From positions 35,650-99,649 of the forward strand of contig JADGEJ010000010.1 of NCBI GenBank assembly GCA_016744435.1: a stretch of DNA of 64,000 nucleotides. Reading direction: 5' to 3'. The position numbers and the translations under genes were made by a program. Shown piece by piece: positions 37,562 to 45,263 of the stretch. The notes below the pieces were generated by a model, which saw only the letters and a list, made by a program, of their open reading frames with translations, had not been told where the DNA came from and did not search any database. The first letter of the stretch is position 1, and each line of letters begins with the position of its first letter. Origin of the DNA: Lentibacter sp. (GTDB lineage: Bacteria; Pseudomonadota; Alphaproteobacteria; Rhodobacterales; Rhodobacteraceae).

Positions 37562-38035
37562 ATGCGCTGGATATTCGCCACTATTGCCACAGTTTTCATG
37601 CTTGGCTTCGCACTGCCCGCGAGCGCGCAGATTGACAAGATACTCTCGTCTGGCACCGCGCCTGTTGGTGTTGTCTTTGAGGTGGTGCAAGGCGACGAAA
37701 GCGCGCTCAGCTGGGCCCTCCCGAAGATCGAACGCTACTCCAAACAGCTCAAGTCGCAGTTCCCCGAAATCGAGATTGCCGTTGTCACCCATGGCAATGA
37801 ACAGTTCGGTCTGGTGGCTAACTTCAAAGGCAGCAAAGCCCAAAGAATCAGACGAAAGGCTTTGCAGATGACAGAGGCTGGCACCGAGTTACACGTCTGT
37901 GGCGGCCATGCATCAGCGCGCGGCGTTTCGGCCAGTGCATTTCCTGCACACATCAACGTTGCGCCCTCGGGCCCGGCACAAGTGCAGGCACTGCGCGATC
38001 TTGGTTACAAGCTCGTGCAAATCAGACAGCCCTAA
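37562..38035 (+). CDS. Exported DsrE-like protein
   Basis: 157 residues with a Sec signal (WIFATIATVFMLGFALPASA|Q). The rest fits a DsrE/F-like alpha/beta fold: VGVVFEVVQGDESALSWAL, IEIAVVTHGNEQFGLV and TELHVCGGHASARGV with a single Cys113, then NVAPSGPAQVQALRDLGYKL. Cytoplasmic DsrE proteins relay sulfur; exported members are poorly described. AGGAGG lies 6 bases before ATG. It shares strand and 74-base spacing with the SGNH gene and may be co-transcribed. Confidence 0.78.
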   Translation: MRWIFATIATVFMLGFALPASAQIDKILSSGTAPVGVVFEVVQGDESALSWALPKIERYSKQLKSQFPEIEIAVVTHGNEQFGLVANFKGSKAQRIRRKALQMTEAGTELHVCGGHASARGVSASAFPAHINVAPSGPAQVQALRDLGYKLVQIRQP

Positions 38036-38045
38036 ACAGCATCGC

Positions 38046-38161
38046 TAAAGCGTTTCGAGTTTATGTTGGATCACAGCGTGAACTCGAAACGCGCGAAACA
38101 CTGATATGTTGTGGGCGTTTCGACATATTCTGCGATCCACACAATAAGTCGAAACGCTTTA
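38046..38161. repeat. 116-base palindromic element with 13-base inverted ends
   Basis: The ends TAAAGCGTTTCGA (38046-38058) and its exact complement (38149-38161) face each other. Inside are two hairpins: GCGTTTCGAGTT/AACTCGAAACGC (38050-38092, 12 perfect pairs) and GCGTTTCGAC/GTCGAAACGC (38115-38157). The core GCGTTTCGA thus appears four times. There is no coding capacity. It resembles a REP pair or a very small MITE. Confidence 0.85.
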
Positions 38162-38168
38162 AATAGTG

Positions 38169-38202
38169 AAAAAGCCGCGCTCTAGTTTCCTAGAACGCGG
38201 CT
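38169..38202 (-). terminator. Terminator of rpsO
   Basis: On the minus strand AGCCGCGTTCTAG pairs with CTAGAGCGCGGCT (one mismatch) around GAAA and continues into TTTTTCACT. It lies 24 bases beyond the rpsO stop and next to the 116-base palindromic element. Confidence 0.92.
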
Positions 38203-38226
38203 CCATAAATTCGCTGTGATCTGCGC

Positions 38227-38496
38227 TTAGCGGCGGATGCCGAGGCGTTTGATCAGGTCTTGGTAACGCGCTTCGTCTTTGCCTTTGGTGTAGTCCAGAA
38301 GCTTACGACGCAGAGCAACCATTTTGAGAAGGCCACGGCGACCGTGGTTGTCTTTCTTGTGGGTTTTGAAGTGCTCTGTCAGCGTTGTGATACGTGATGT
38401 CAGAATGGCAACCTGAACTTCAGGTGAGCCAGTATCGCCTTCTTTGGTGGCGAATTCTTTCATCAGGCGTGTTTTTTCTTCAGCTGTAATCGACAT
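38227..38496 (-). CDS. rpsO: 30S ribosomal protein S15
   Basis: 89 residues from ATG 38496 ([19 protein letters not shown]), preceded by AAGGAG. The S15 signature [19 protein letters not shown] and the C-terminal [13 protein letters not shown] are present. S15 binds 16S rRNA early in assembly of the small subunit. It is full length. A strong terminator follows, so pnp is not read through from here, unlike the rpsO-pnp operon of many bacteria. Confidence 0.98.
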   Translation of the reverse strand: MSITAEEKTRLMKEFATKEGDTGSPEVQVAILTSRITTLTEHFKTHKKDNHGRRGLLKMVALRRKLLDYTKGKDEARYQDLIKRLGIRR

Positions 38497-38698
38497 CGGG
38501 GGTCTCCTTAAAAAAGTGTTTCGTTCGGGCACAAGCCGGGATGTCGTCCAGCAAGGTCCATGAGATGTGTTGGCCCAGATAGGCCGAACAGAAGCAGCAC
38601 ATAGTGCGATTCATCTGAAAAGAAAAGGGAATTCAGTCAGGCGCATTTGGCCAAAGGCAAACTATGTTGATTGTCAAAGGCAAAGCGGCTTGGCGGCA

Positions 38699-39664
38699 TT
38701 AAATCGCGAACAATACAGATGCGTCATCCTGCGCCATGATCAGGACGTCATCCATCGTCATTGGCACGTCAGAATCGACGGCTGCAACAAGCGAGCCGTT
38801 CAGCATTACATGGGTGATATCGTCATCAAGAGCGTCGGCAACCAGCGTCACTTCGGGGGTTTCATCCCCTTCCGCGCCGTCATAGACAAGAACCAAGTGG
38901 TCTTCTTCAGGCTCAAAACCAAGCACAACAACTTCGTCACCAGCTTCGACCCAGTCGCCAAGCACGATGTTGTCGACGCCCAAGCCAGCGGTCACGATGT
39001 CGCCATTGCCCGCGATAATGTCGTCGTCACCAGACCCACCATTCAGAAAGTCTTGCGACGCGTCGCGGCCATCAATCAAGTCATCGCCAGCGCCGCCAAA
39101 CAGCACGTCTTCACCCGCGCCGCCAGTGAGGCTGTCGTCGCCAAGCCCGCCATGCAACGCATCGGCACCCGCGCCGCCACGGAGGATATCATTGCCCTCG
39201 CCACCGTGCAGCGTGTCGTCTCCCGCGCTGCCATCCATGACGTCATCATCAGCATGGCCGAACAGGCTGTCATCGCCCTCATCTCCGGACAGCTGATCGG
39301 CACCTGCCTCGCCATGTAGCGTGTCGCTACCAAGGCCGCCCGAAAGATCGTCCGCGCCCTCGGCTCCGTGCAAGTCATCGTCGCCCGTGCCGCCGATCAA
39401 CGTGTCGTCGCCACCGTAACCGTTGAGCTGGTCGTCGCCCTCGGAGCCGTTCATGACTTCGCCATCTTCACTGCCAGCTTCTATCAAGCCGTCGTCAGAC
39501 GAACGATCTCCAATGTTAAGAATGTCTTCGCTGGGGTTTGCGCTGGGGTTTGCGGTTTCGGGGGTGTCAATCAGTGTGTCCGAGCTTTCGTCAGAATCGT
39601 CGAAGCCCACGAAAACCGTTGCGCCAACAAGCGCCATACCCATTAAACCAGCAAGGATCAGCAT
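38699..39664 (-). CDS. Short RTX-repeat calcium-binding protein with N-terminal membrane helix
   Basis: 321 residues. Residues 2-21 form a hydrophobic helix (LILAGLMGMALVGATVFVGF), followed by an acidic Ser/Asp/Glu stretch (22-70). Residues ~72-220 are tandem nonapeptides of the GGxGxDxLx type (GGAGEDVLF, GGAGDDLID), which coil around Ca2+ in RTX proteins. A non-repeat beta-rich acidic tail follows. GGAG precedes ATG 39664 by 8 bases. No type I secretion genes are nearby, and the N-terminal helix suggests membrane anchoring or Sec export instead. No enzymatic domain is seen. Confidence 0.88.
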   Translation of the reverse strand: MLILAGLMGMALVGATVFVGFDDSDESSDTLIDTPETANPSANPSEDILNIGDRSSDDGLIEAGSEDGEVMNGSEGDDQLNGYGGDDTLIGGTGDDDLHGAEGADDLSGGLGSDTLHGEAGADQLSGDEGDDSLFGHADDDVMDGSAGDDTLHGGEGNDILRGGAGADALHGGLGDDSLTGGAGEDVLFGGAGDDLIDGRDASQDFLNGGSGDDDIIAGNGDIVTAGLGVDNIVLGDWVEAGDEVVVLGFEPEEDHLVLVYDGAEGDETPEVTLVADALDDDITHVMLNGSLVAAVDSDVPMTMDDVLIMAQDDASVLFAI

Positions 39665-39741
39665 TAACCGACTCCATATCCATACAAGATGCCAATAGGC
39701 CAGAAACCAGTCATTTAGTCAAAAGGATAAGGTCAAAATGG

Positions 39742-40020
39742 TTAACGGCTGCTTTCGATCTGAGCCGCTATTTGTGCCGCCCACTCGCCGATCACCGGAA
39801 TGAACTCGATCTGCGCCACCCACCAAGCCAGAAGAGACACCAGCAGCGTTGCGCCAAGAACCGAGCCAAGCCCGAAGGCCAGCCCGCGCATGAAGTTGAA
39901 ACCCAAAAGCCGCCAGAGCGAGTTGTGCAGCGTCACAAAGCGATGCGTGTTAAGCCGCTCGACTTCCTGAGTGAGGCGCTCAAGCGCGTGGTGAACTTCT
40001 TCCGGAGTTTTCTCAGTCAT
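39742..40020 (-). CDS. DUF5665-like small membrane protein
   Basis: 92 residues from ATG 40020 (MTEKTPEEVHHALERLTQEV). A predicted N-terminal amphipathic helix is followed by NSLWRLLGFNFMRGLAFGLG and a transmembrane helix (about 50-70), a pattern I associate with DUF5665. Function unknown. The start at 40020 (AAAGGCGG before it) avoids overlap with the DUF1643 gene upstream on the same strand. It is probably the last gene of the hemC transcript. Confidence 0.75.
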   Translation of the reverse strand: MTEKTPEEVHHALERLTQEVERLNTHRFVTLHNSLWRLLGFNFMRGLAFGLGSVLGATLLVSLLAWWVAQIEFIPVIGEWAAQIAAQIESSR

Positions 40021-40033
40021 CGCAAAACCGCCT

Positions 40034-40540
40034 TTAAAACCAACGTTCAGGTTGCTGGGTATAGGCAATATAAAGCGGATGCCTAGGATGGCCAGCCTTT
40101 GTCAGGCCAAGGTGGTAAACAGGCAAGCCTGTCGCGCGCAAAACGCCCTCCATCGCTGCGCCGCGCGCCAAATGCTCGCCGTGTGCGCCCCAACCCGCGA
40201 TGATCTGATCAGCCCATGCGCAGCCCTCTGTTATGGCCTTGTCGTTTGCGGCGCCAACAGGCTCGGCGGCGGCGCGCATTTTCTTCGGGTCAGTGTCGCG
40301 CCAGGCAAAGATGTTCGTCACTTGAAAGCTGCCAAAGCCTAGGGTGCGTGCACGCCGCTCACAGCGCTCGACTGTCGGGTCGTTTTGCACTTCTGTCGCG
40401 GTTGACGGGTTGAGCATGATGAACAGCGCTTTTCGCCCTGCAGGCTCCCAGATACGCGTTAGCGAATAGCGATACTTCTCGCAGTCAGAGTAGACGGCCG
40501 TAGACGGCGCATCACCCTTGGTGTGGGTGCGCGTTATCAT
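40034..40540 (-). CDS. DUF1643 protein
   Basis: 168 residues. RKALFIMLNPSTATEVQNDP and PTVERCERRARTLGFGSFQVT, then VTNIFAWRDTDP, are the conserved blocks of DUF1643. The fold and role are unknown to me. Its start overlaps the hemC stop by 4 bases (ATGA), so it is co-translated with hemC; a link to haem synthesis has no other support here. Confidence 0.88.
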   Translation of the reverse strand: MITRTHTKGDAPSTAVYSDCEKYRYSLTRIWEPAGRKALFIMLNPSTATEVQNDPTVERCERRARTLGFGSFQVTNIFAWRDTDPKKMRAAAEPVGAANDKAITEGCAWADQIIAGWGAHGEHLARGAAMEGVLRATGLPVYHLGLTKAGHPRHPLYIAYTQQPERWF

Positions 40541-41499
40541 GCTTTCCAGTCGAAAAAGCCTTCGCCCGCTTGCCCCAAAAGCTTCGCGGCCATCTCGCGG
40601 CCAAGCGCGGCACCGTCTTCAATAGGCGCGCTCATGTCATCGCTGATCGCCTCGCTGCCGTCAGGGCGCAGCACTTCGCCGCGCAGGCGCAGTGCTGCGC
40701 CGTCAAGCTCGGCCAAGGCCGCGATGGGCGTTTCGCAAGAGCCGTCAAGTGCTGCCAAAAAGGCGCGCTCGGCTGTGAGGCGCTGGCCAGTTTCCGTGTC
40801 GTGCAGTGCGGCAAGCATGTCAGCCACGCGCGCGTCACCCTCGCGGCGCTCGATGCCGATCGCGCCCTGCGCGACGGCTGGCAGCATGTCGGTTACTTCA
40901 ATGGGCGTCGCTGGCACTTCGCCGATCATGCCAAGCCGCGTAAGGCCCGCCATGGCGAGGAACGTCGCATCGGCCACGCCCTCGCCAAGCTTCTTAAGCC
41001 GCGTTTGCACGTTTCCGCGAAACTCAACCAGTGTCAGATCGGGCCGCTTCACCGCAAGCTGCGCGCGGCGGCGCAGGGAAGACGAGCCCATAACTGCGCC
41101 TTCGGGCACCTCGGCCAGCGAGGCATATTTCAAGCAAACGAAAGCATCGCGCACGTCTTCACGCGGCAAGTATGTGTCAAGCAACAGCCCCTTAGGCTGC
41201 AACGTCGGCATGTCTTTCATCGAGTGAACGGCAAGGTCGATACTGCCATCGAGCAGCTGCTCTTCAATCTCTTTGGTAAACAGCCCTTTGCCGCCCAGCT
41301 CTTTGAGTGGCTTGTCCTTCGCGATCAGCGCGGCGTCGTCGCCTGTCGTTTTGATGACAACAACCTCAAAGGCCTCTTGCGGCAAGTCAAACGCCTCAGA
41401 AAGCCGCGTGCGTGTCTCGTAGGCCTGCGCCAGAGCGAGCGGCGAGCCACGGGTGCCTATCTTGAGGGGCGAAGCGGGAGTTGGGAGTTGTTTAACCAT
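40537..41499 (-). CDS. hemC: Porphobilinogen deaminase (hydroxymethylbilane synthase)
   Basis: 320 residues. It joins four porphobilinogens into hydroxymethylbilane on a dipyrromethane cofactor. [17 protein letters not shown] opens domain 1, [16 protein letters not shown] has the conserved Asp, and [19 protein letters not shown] carries the cofactor-binding Cys. ATG 41499 is divergent from hemE with a 98-base gap. DUF1643 overlaps its stop. Confidence 0.96.
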   Translation of the reverse strand: MVKQLPTPASPLKIGTRGSPLALAQAYETRTRLSEAFDLPQEAFEVVVIKTTGDDAALIAKDKPLKELGGKGLFTKEIEEQLLDGSIDLAVHSMKDMPTLQPKGLLLDTYLPREDVRDAFVCLKYASLAEVPEGAVMGSSSLRRRAQLAVKRPDLTLVEFRGNVQTRLKKLGEGVADATFLAMAGLTRLGMIGEVPATPIEVTDMLPAVAQGAIGIERREGDARVADMLAALHDTETGQRLTAERAFLAALDGSCETPIAALAELDGAALRLRGEVLRPDGSEAISDDMSAPIEDGAALGREMAAKLLGQAGEGFFDWKA

Positions 41500-41597
41500 A
41501 CCCCCTGTTAGACGCGGCGTGTTGTCCTTTCAAGCTGCACTTACTTGACATCTCGCCCCAGCCAAGGGACGAACACGCCAACACCGAGGAGAGACAC

Positions 41598-42632
41598 ATG
41601 GCACAGCAAAAGAAAATCCTACGCGCTTTGGCGGGCGAAACGCTTGAAACACCGCCGATCTGGATGATGCGCCAAGCAGGCCGCTACCTGCCCGAATACA
41701 AGGCAACCCGTGCTCAGGCGGGTGACTTTCTGTCGCTGTGCTACAACTCCGAACTGGCCTGCGAAGTCACGCTGCAGCCGATCCGCCGCTATGGCTTTGA
41801 CGCCGCAATCTTGTTTGCCGACATCCTGCTGGTGCCCCAAGCCTTGGGCGCTGACCTCTGGTTTGTCACGGGCGAAGGCCCGCGGCTTTCGACGATCACC
41901 GACAAGGCCGGCTTTGACGCTTTGAAGCCGGCGGATGCGATCCATGAGCACCTCTCGCCGATCTACGAAACTGTGAAACTGCTGCGCCAAGAGCTGCCTG
42001 ACGAGACAACCCTCATCGGCTTTGCTGGGGCGCCTTGGACAGTGGCGACCTATATGGTCGCAGGCCGCGGCACACCCGACCAAGGGCCAGCGCATGCACT
42101 GAAAGACAGTAACCGCGAGGTGTTTGAGGCTTTGCTGGGGCGCATCACAAACGCGACTGTCACGTACCTCTCCGAGCAGATCAAGGCAGGCGCAGAAGTT
42201 GTGAAGATCTTCGACAGCTGGGCAGGATCGCTCAAGGGCGACGACTTTATCAACTACGCGGTAAAGCCAGCGGCCGAGATCACGGCAGCCTTGAATGCCC
42301 TGCACCCCGGCGTGCCCGTTATCGCCTTCCCGCGCGGCGCGGGAGAACGCTATGTTGGATTGCACAAAGCCATCGGCGCCGACTGCATAGCACTTGACGA
42401 TGGCGTCACTGCCGAATGGGCCGCTGCCAACGTCCAGACTGGCGGCTGCGTGCAAGGCAACCTCAAGTCTTCGCATATGGTGACAGGCGGTGACGAGTTG
42501 GTGCGCGAAACCCGTCGTATCGTTGCTGCGCTGAAAAACGGCCCGCATATCTTCAACCTCGGCCACGGCATCACGCCCGACGCCGACCCCGAAAATGTGC
42601 AGCTGATGATTGATACAGTGCGCGGCGGTTGA
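41598..42632 (+). CDS. hemE: Uroporphyrinogen decarboxylase
   Basis: 344 residues. It decarboxylates uroporphyrinogen III to coproporphyrinogen [19 protein letters not shown] is the N-terminal signature with its substrate-binding Arg residues, and [16 protein letters not shown] is the second PROSITE block; the catalytic Asp is in [26 protein letters not shown] precedes ATG. It is divergent from hemC; TTGACA at 41545-41550 may be a -35 element, though no clear -10 follows. A double palindrome separates it from the convergent SDR gene. Confidence 0.97.
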   Translation: MAQQKKILRALAGETLETPPIWMMRQAGRYLPEYKATRAQAGDFLSLCYNSELACEVTLQPIRRYGFDAAILFADILLVPQALGADLWFVTGEGPRLSTITDKAGFDALKPADAIHEHLSPIYETVKLLRQELPDETTLIGFAGAPWTVATYMVAGRGTPDQGPAHALKDSNREVFEALLGRITNATVTYLSEQIKAGAEVVKIFDSWAGSLKGDDFINYAVKPAAEITAALNALHPGVPVIAFPRGAGERYVGLHKAIGADCIALDDGVTAEWAAANVQTGGCVQGNLKSSHMVTGGDELVRETRRIVAALKNGPHIFNLGHGITPDADPENVQLMIDTVRGG

Positions 42633-42642
42633 ACCGTCAGCC

Positions 42643-42685
42643 GGAATTTTCAAAAATTCCGCACCGTTTTCTTACAAAGAAAACG
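42643..42685. repeat. Double palindrome element, copy 3 (between convergent hemE and SDR genes)
   Basis: GGAATTTT/AAAATTCC with loop CA (42643-42660) and CGTTTTCTT/AAGAAAACG with loop ACA (42665-42685). It has the same order as copy 1 and lies between two converging genes, where it may serve as a terminator for both. Confidence 0.85.
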
Positions 42686-42686
42686 A

Positions 42687-43433
42687 CTACTCTCGCAGGC
42701 TTGGCAGCCCGATACCCGTGCTTTCAAATCCGCCATCCACGGCGATGACTTGGCCTGTCACATAGCTTGCCTTGTCAGAGCAGAGGAAGGTGATCACATT
42801 GCCGATCTCGTCTTCCGACCCATATCGGCCCAGCGGGATCGCGTCGTGATAAGCGTCGATAATGTCTTGGCTGTGCACGGCCATTGCCAGCTTGGTGCGC
42901 ACAGGGCCGGGGCAGACGCAGTTGACGCGCACGCCAAACTCGCCCCACTCGGCGGCTTGCTGTTGCGTAAGGTGCATGACGCCCGCCTTGGATGTGCCGT
43001 AGGCCACCCGCAAAGTTGACGCGCGTAAACCGCTTATTGAGGCGATGTTCACGGCCGCGCCCTTGGCCCGCTTGAGCAGTGGCGCGCTAGCCTGCGACAT
43101 GAGGAAAACACCGTCAAGGTTGGTCTCCATCACGGTGCGCCAGCGTGCGAAATCTGTCTCGTCAATCGGGCCAAAGTCAGCAACGCCCGCGTTGTTGACC
43201 AGCGCGTCGAGCTGGCCTGCCCAAGCATCAACTTCGGTGATGATCGCGGTGACATCTTCCGCTATCGAAACATCTTTGCTGAGCACTAAGACATCGGCCA
43301 GCCCTTCAGCGGCGCAGCTAAGCTCATCGCCGTCACGATCAACCATCGCAACCCGCCAGCCTTCAGCCAGAAACAGCTTGGTTGTGGCAAGGCCAATGCC
43401 GCGAGCGGCGCCTGTTACGAGTGCGGTTTTCAT
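42687..43433 (-). CDS. Short-chain dehydrogenase/reductase
   Basis: 248 residues, classical SDR. VTGAARGIG binds the nucleotide, NNAG (about 84-87) is kept, and catalytic Ser and Tyr-Lys lie in NIASISG and YGTSKAGV. VRVNCVCPGPVRT and the C-terminal YVTGQVIAVDGGF are typical. The substrate is unknown. It lies downstream of hemF on the same strand with a 59-base gap that holds a TATTT/AAGAAA element. The weak GAAAGG near the start serves as ribosome site. Confidence 0.93.
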   Translation of the reverse strand: MKTALVTGAARGIGLATTKLFLAEGWRVAMVDRDGDELSCAAEGLADVLVLSKDVSIAEDVTAIITEVDAWAGQLDALVNNAGVADFGPIDETDFARWRTVMETNLDGVFLMSQASAPLLKRAKGAAVNIASISGLRASTLRVAYGTSKAGVMHLTQQQAAEWGEFGVRVNCVCPGPVRTKLAMAVHSQDIIDAYHDAIPLGRYGSEDEIGNVITFLCSDKASYVTGQVIAVDGGFESTGIGLPSLRE

Positions 43434-43465
43434 CAGTGAGCCTTTCGCAGTTCTGGAGGTTTTAG

Positions 43466-43492
43466 AATTTGAGTATTTTTACAAAAGAAAAA
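43466..43492 (-). repeat. 3' element with TATTTTTAC and AAAGAAAAA (copy a)
   Basis: ATTTGAGTATTTTTACAA on the plus strand runs into AAGAAAAAC at the hemF stop codon. Read on the minus strand, TTTTTCTTTTGTAAAAATAC comes straight after the hemF stop. A near-identical copy in the other orientation is at 46737-46766; the tail of the aspS 3' cluster (15109-15123) is related. Confidence 0.6.
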
Positions 43493-44371
43493 CTAAACCC
43501 ACTTCGCCAAAGGCGGCAGGCTCATCAGAACAGCGTTGGCGTCATGGCCTGTCTCAAGACCAAACTTAGTGCCGCGATCATAGACAAGGTTGTACTCGGC
43601 ATAGAGGCCGCGGTGCACGAGTTGTGCGTCTTTCTCTGCGTCGCCCCAAGGCTGCGCCATGCGTTTTTCAGTGAGTGGCACAAATGCCGGAAGGAAGGCG
43701 CGGCCAATGTCTTGGATAAAGCTGAAGTCAGCTTCCCAGTCGCCAGTGTTGTGGTCATCAAGGAAAATGCCGCCAACGCCGCGCGCGCAGTTGCGGTGCG
43801 GGATGTAGAAATACTCATCTGCCCACTCTTTGAGGCGCGGGTAGTACTCCGTTCCATGCTTGTCGCAATGCTCTTTCTGCACGGCATGAAAATGCGCCGT
43901 GTCTTCGGCGTATTCGATACATGGGTTGAGGTCTGAACCGCCGCCAAACCACCAGCCATGCGGCGTCCAGAACATACGGGTGTTCATGTGCACGGCCGGG
44001 CTATTCGGGTTTTGCATATGCGCCACGAGGCTGATGCCCGACGCCCAAAAGCGCGGATCGTCTTTCATGCCGGGCATACCTTTGCGCGCCATCATCGCCG
44101 CCTGAGCCCGCTCGCCCAACGTGCCGTAGACTTCCGAAACGTTGACCCCGACTTTCTCAAACACACGCCCGCCGCGCATCACACTCATCAGCCCGCCGCC
44201 CGCGTCAGAGCCGTCGTCAGCTGTGCGTTTGGTGTCGCTCACGTCAAACTTGCCAACAGGCGCATCACCGCCAAAACCTGCCTCTAGGCCTTCAAAAGCA
44301 GCAACGATATTATCGCGCAGGCTACGAAACCAAGCGCTCGCTTTGGCTTTTTCTTCAATCATATCGCTCAT
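43493..44371 (-). CDS. hemF: Oxygen-dependent coproporphyrinogen III oxidase
   Basis: 292 residues from ATG 44371 (MSDMIEEKAKASAWFRSL), with AGAGGAAA before it. It converts coproporphyrinogen III to protoporphyrinogen IX with O2. Signature blocks: FWASGISLVAHMQNPNSPAV, FGGGSDLNPCIEYAEDTAHF, EYFYIPHRNCARGVGGIFLD and the C-terminal LYAEYNLVYDRGTKFGLETG. It is full length. The degenerate SDR gene lies upstream on the same strand, 34 bases away. Confidence 0.97.
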   Translation of the reverse strand: MSDMIEEKAKASAWFRSLRDNIVAAFEGLEAGFGGDAPVGKFDVSDTKRTADDGSDAGGGLMSVMRGGRVFEKVGVNVSEVYGTLGERAQAAMMARKGMPGMKDDPRFWASGISLVAHMQNPNSPAVHMNTRMFWTPHGWWFGGGSDLNPCIEYAEDTAHFHAVQKEHCDKHGTEYYPRLKEWADEYFYIPHRNCARGVGGIFLDDHNTGDWEADFSFIQDIGRAFLPAFVPLTEKRMAQPWGDAEKDAQLVHRGLYAEYNLVYDRGTKFGLETGHDANAVLMSLPPLAKWV

Positions 44372-44405
44372 GATATTTCCTCTAGTGTACCCGCAAATGT
44401 GCCCG

Positions 44406-45206
44406 TTAGTGCGCTGGCGCTGAAACCGGATCAAGCAGGGTGCGCCCGCCGTCAACTGTCAGCACTTGGCCTGTCATAAACCCTGCCCCGTCAGAGGCCA
44501 AGAACTGGACCGCCTCAGCAAGCTCTGTCGGGCTGGCAATGCGCCCCAAAGGCGTGCCATTCTCGATGATATCGCGAAAATCCGGGCTCTCTTTGAGCTT
44601 CTCCTGCAGAGACGCACTCATCACCGAGCCCATAGCAACCGCGTTCACCCGAATGCGACTGCCAGCAAGCGCAACAGCCAGCGAGCGCGTCATCTGCTCA
44701 AGTGCTGCGTTCGATATCGACAGAGCCATCAGCTCGGGGTGCGCGCGGGTGGCCAGAATAGACGACAGGTTGATGATCGAGCCACTGGGGCCATCGTCGC
44801 TGTCTTCGCCCTGCTTGATCATCCGCTTGGCAACCAGCTGGCTCAGCCGAAGCGATGTCATCAAGTTCTGCTCAAGCGCCACTTCAACAGCGTCATCATC
44901 GGGGTTAAGCGGATCAGAGCGCAAAACCTGACGCGAGGCATTGACCAAAATATCTACCCGATCGAAGGCATCTATCGTCGCGGAAAGCAGGTTTGCGACT
45001 GTCAGTTTTTCGCGCAAATCACCTGAGAAACCGCGAATGTTGCTGCCCTCTTCCTGCTCGCCAACTTCTTTGGCAAGGCTCGCCTCATCCATATCGGCAA
45101 ACATAACCTTGGCACCCTTGTCGACAAAATGCCGTGCAATCGCGAGGCCGACGCCATTGCCTGCCCCCGTGACGATCGCCGTTTTTCCACTGATTGAAAG
45201 CGACAT
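44406..45206 (-). CDS. SDR-fold protein lacking the catalytic Tyr and Lys
   Basis: 266 residues. The nucleotide site TGAGNGVG (13-20) is intact. But NNAG is replaced by VNAS (88-91), and at the YxxxK position the sequence is LSISN (162-166), so both catalytic Tyr and Lys are missing; Ser149 is kept. The C-terminal GFMTGQVLTVDGGRTLLDP is ordinary. The rest is well preserved, which argues against decay. It may bind NAD(P) without being a normal dehydrogenase. TAAAGGAG precedes ATG. It is the first gene of a presumed unit with hemF. Confidence 0.87.
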   Translation of the reverse strand: MSLSISGKTAIVTGAGNGVGLAIARHFVDKGAKVMFADMDEASLAKEVGEQEEGSNIRGFSGDLREKLTVANLLSATIDAFDRVDILVNASRQVLRSDPLNPDDDAVEVALEQNLMTSLRLSQLVAKRMIKQGEDSDDGPSGSIINLSSILATRAHPELMALSISNAALEQMTRSLAVALAGSRIRVNAVAMGSVMSASLQEKLKESPDFRDIIENGTPLGRIASPTELAEAVQFLASDGAGFMTGQVLTVDGGRTLLDPVSAPAH

Positions 45207-45263
45207 GGCGCGCTCCTTTATTTGTTGAGTGGCAGGCTTTGCGCACCCTGTTAGCGCAAAACC

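Noticed and set aside
38497..38698. Possible tRNA or S15 autoregulatory structure in the rpsO upstream gap
   Set aside because: I could not fold a cloverleaf or a clear pseudoknot; CGTTCGGGCACAAGCCGGG is only weakly structured.
38567..39319. Repetitive-looking plus-strand frame opposite the RTX gene
   Set aside because: Its repeats are the complement of the GGxGxDxLx codons; it has no ribosome site and no family features.
38990..39460. Tandem short repeats that could suggest a CRISPR array
   Set aside because: The period is 27 bases with no spacers, and it translates in frame to RTX nonapeptides.
41545..41574. TTGACA ahead of hemE as a full sigma-70 promoter or an FNR box
   Set aside because: No acceptable -10 hexamer lies at 16-18 bases, and the half-sites do not match TTGATnnnnATCAA.
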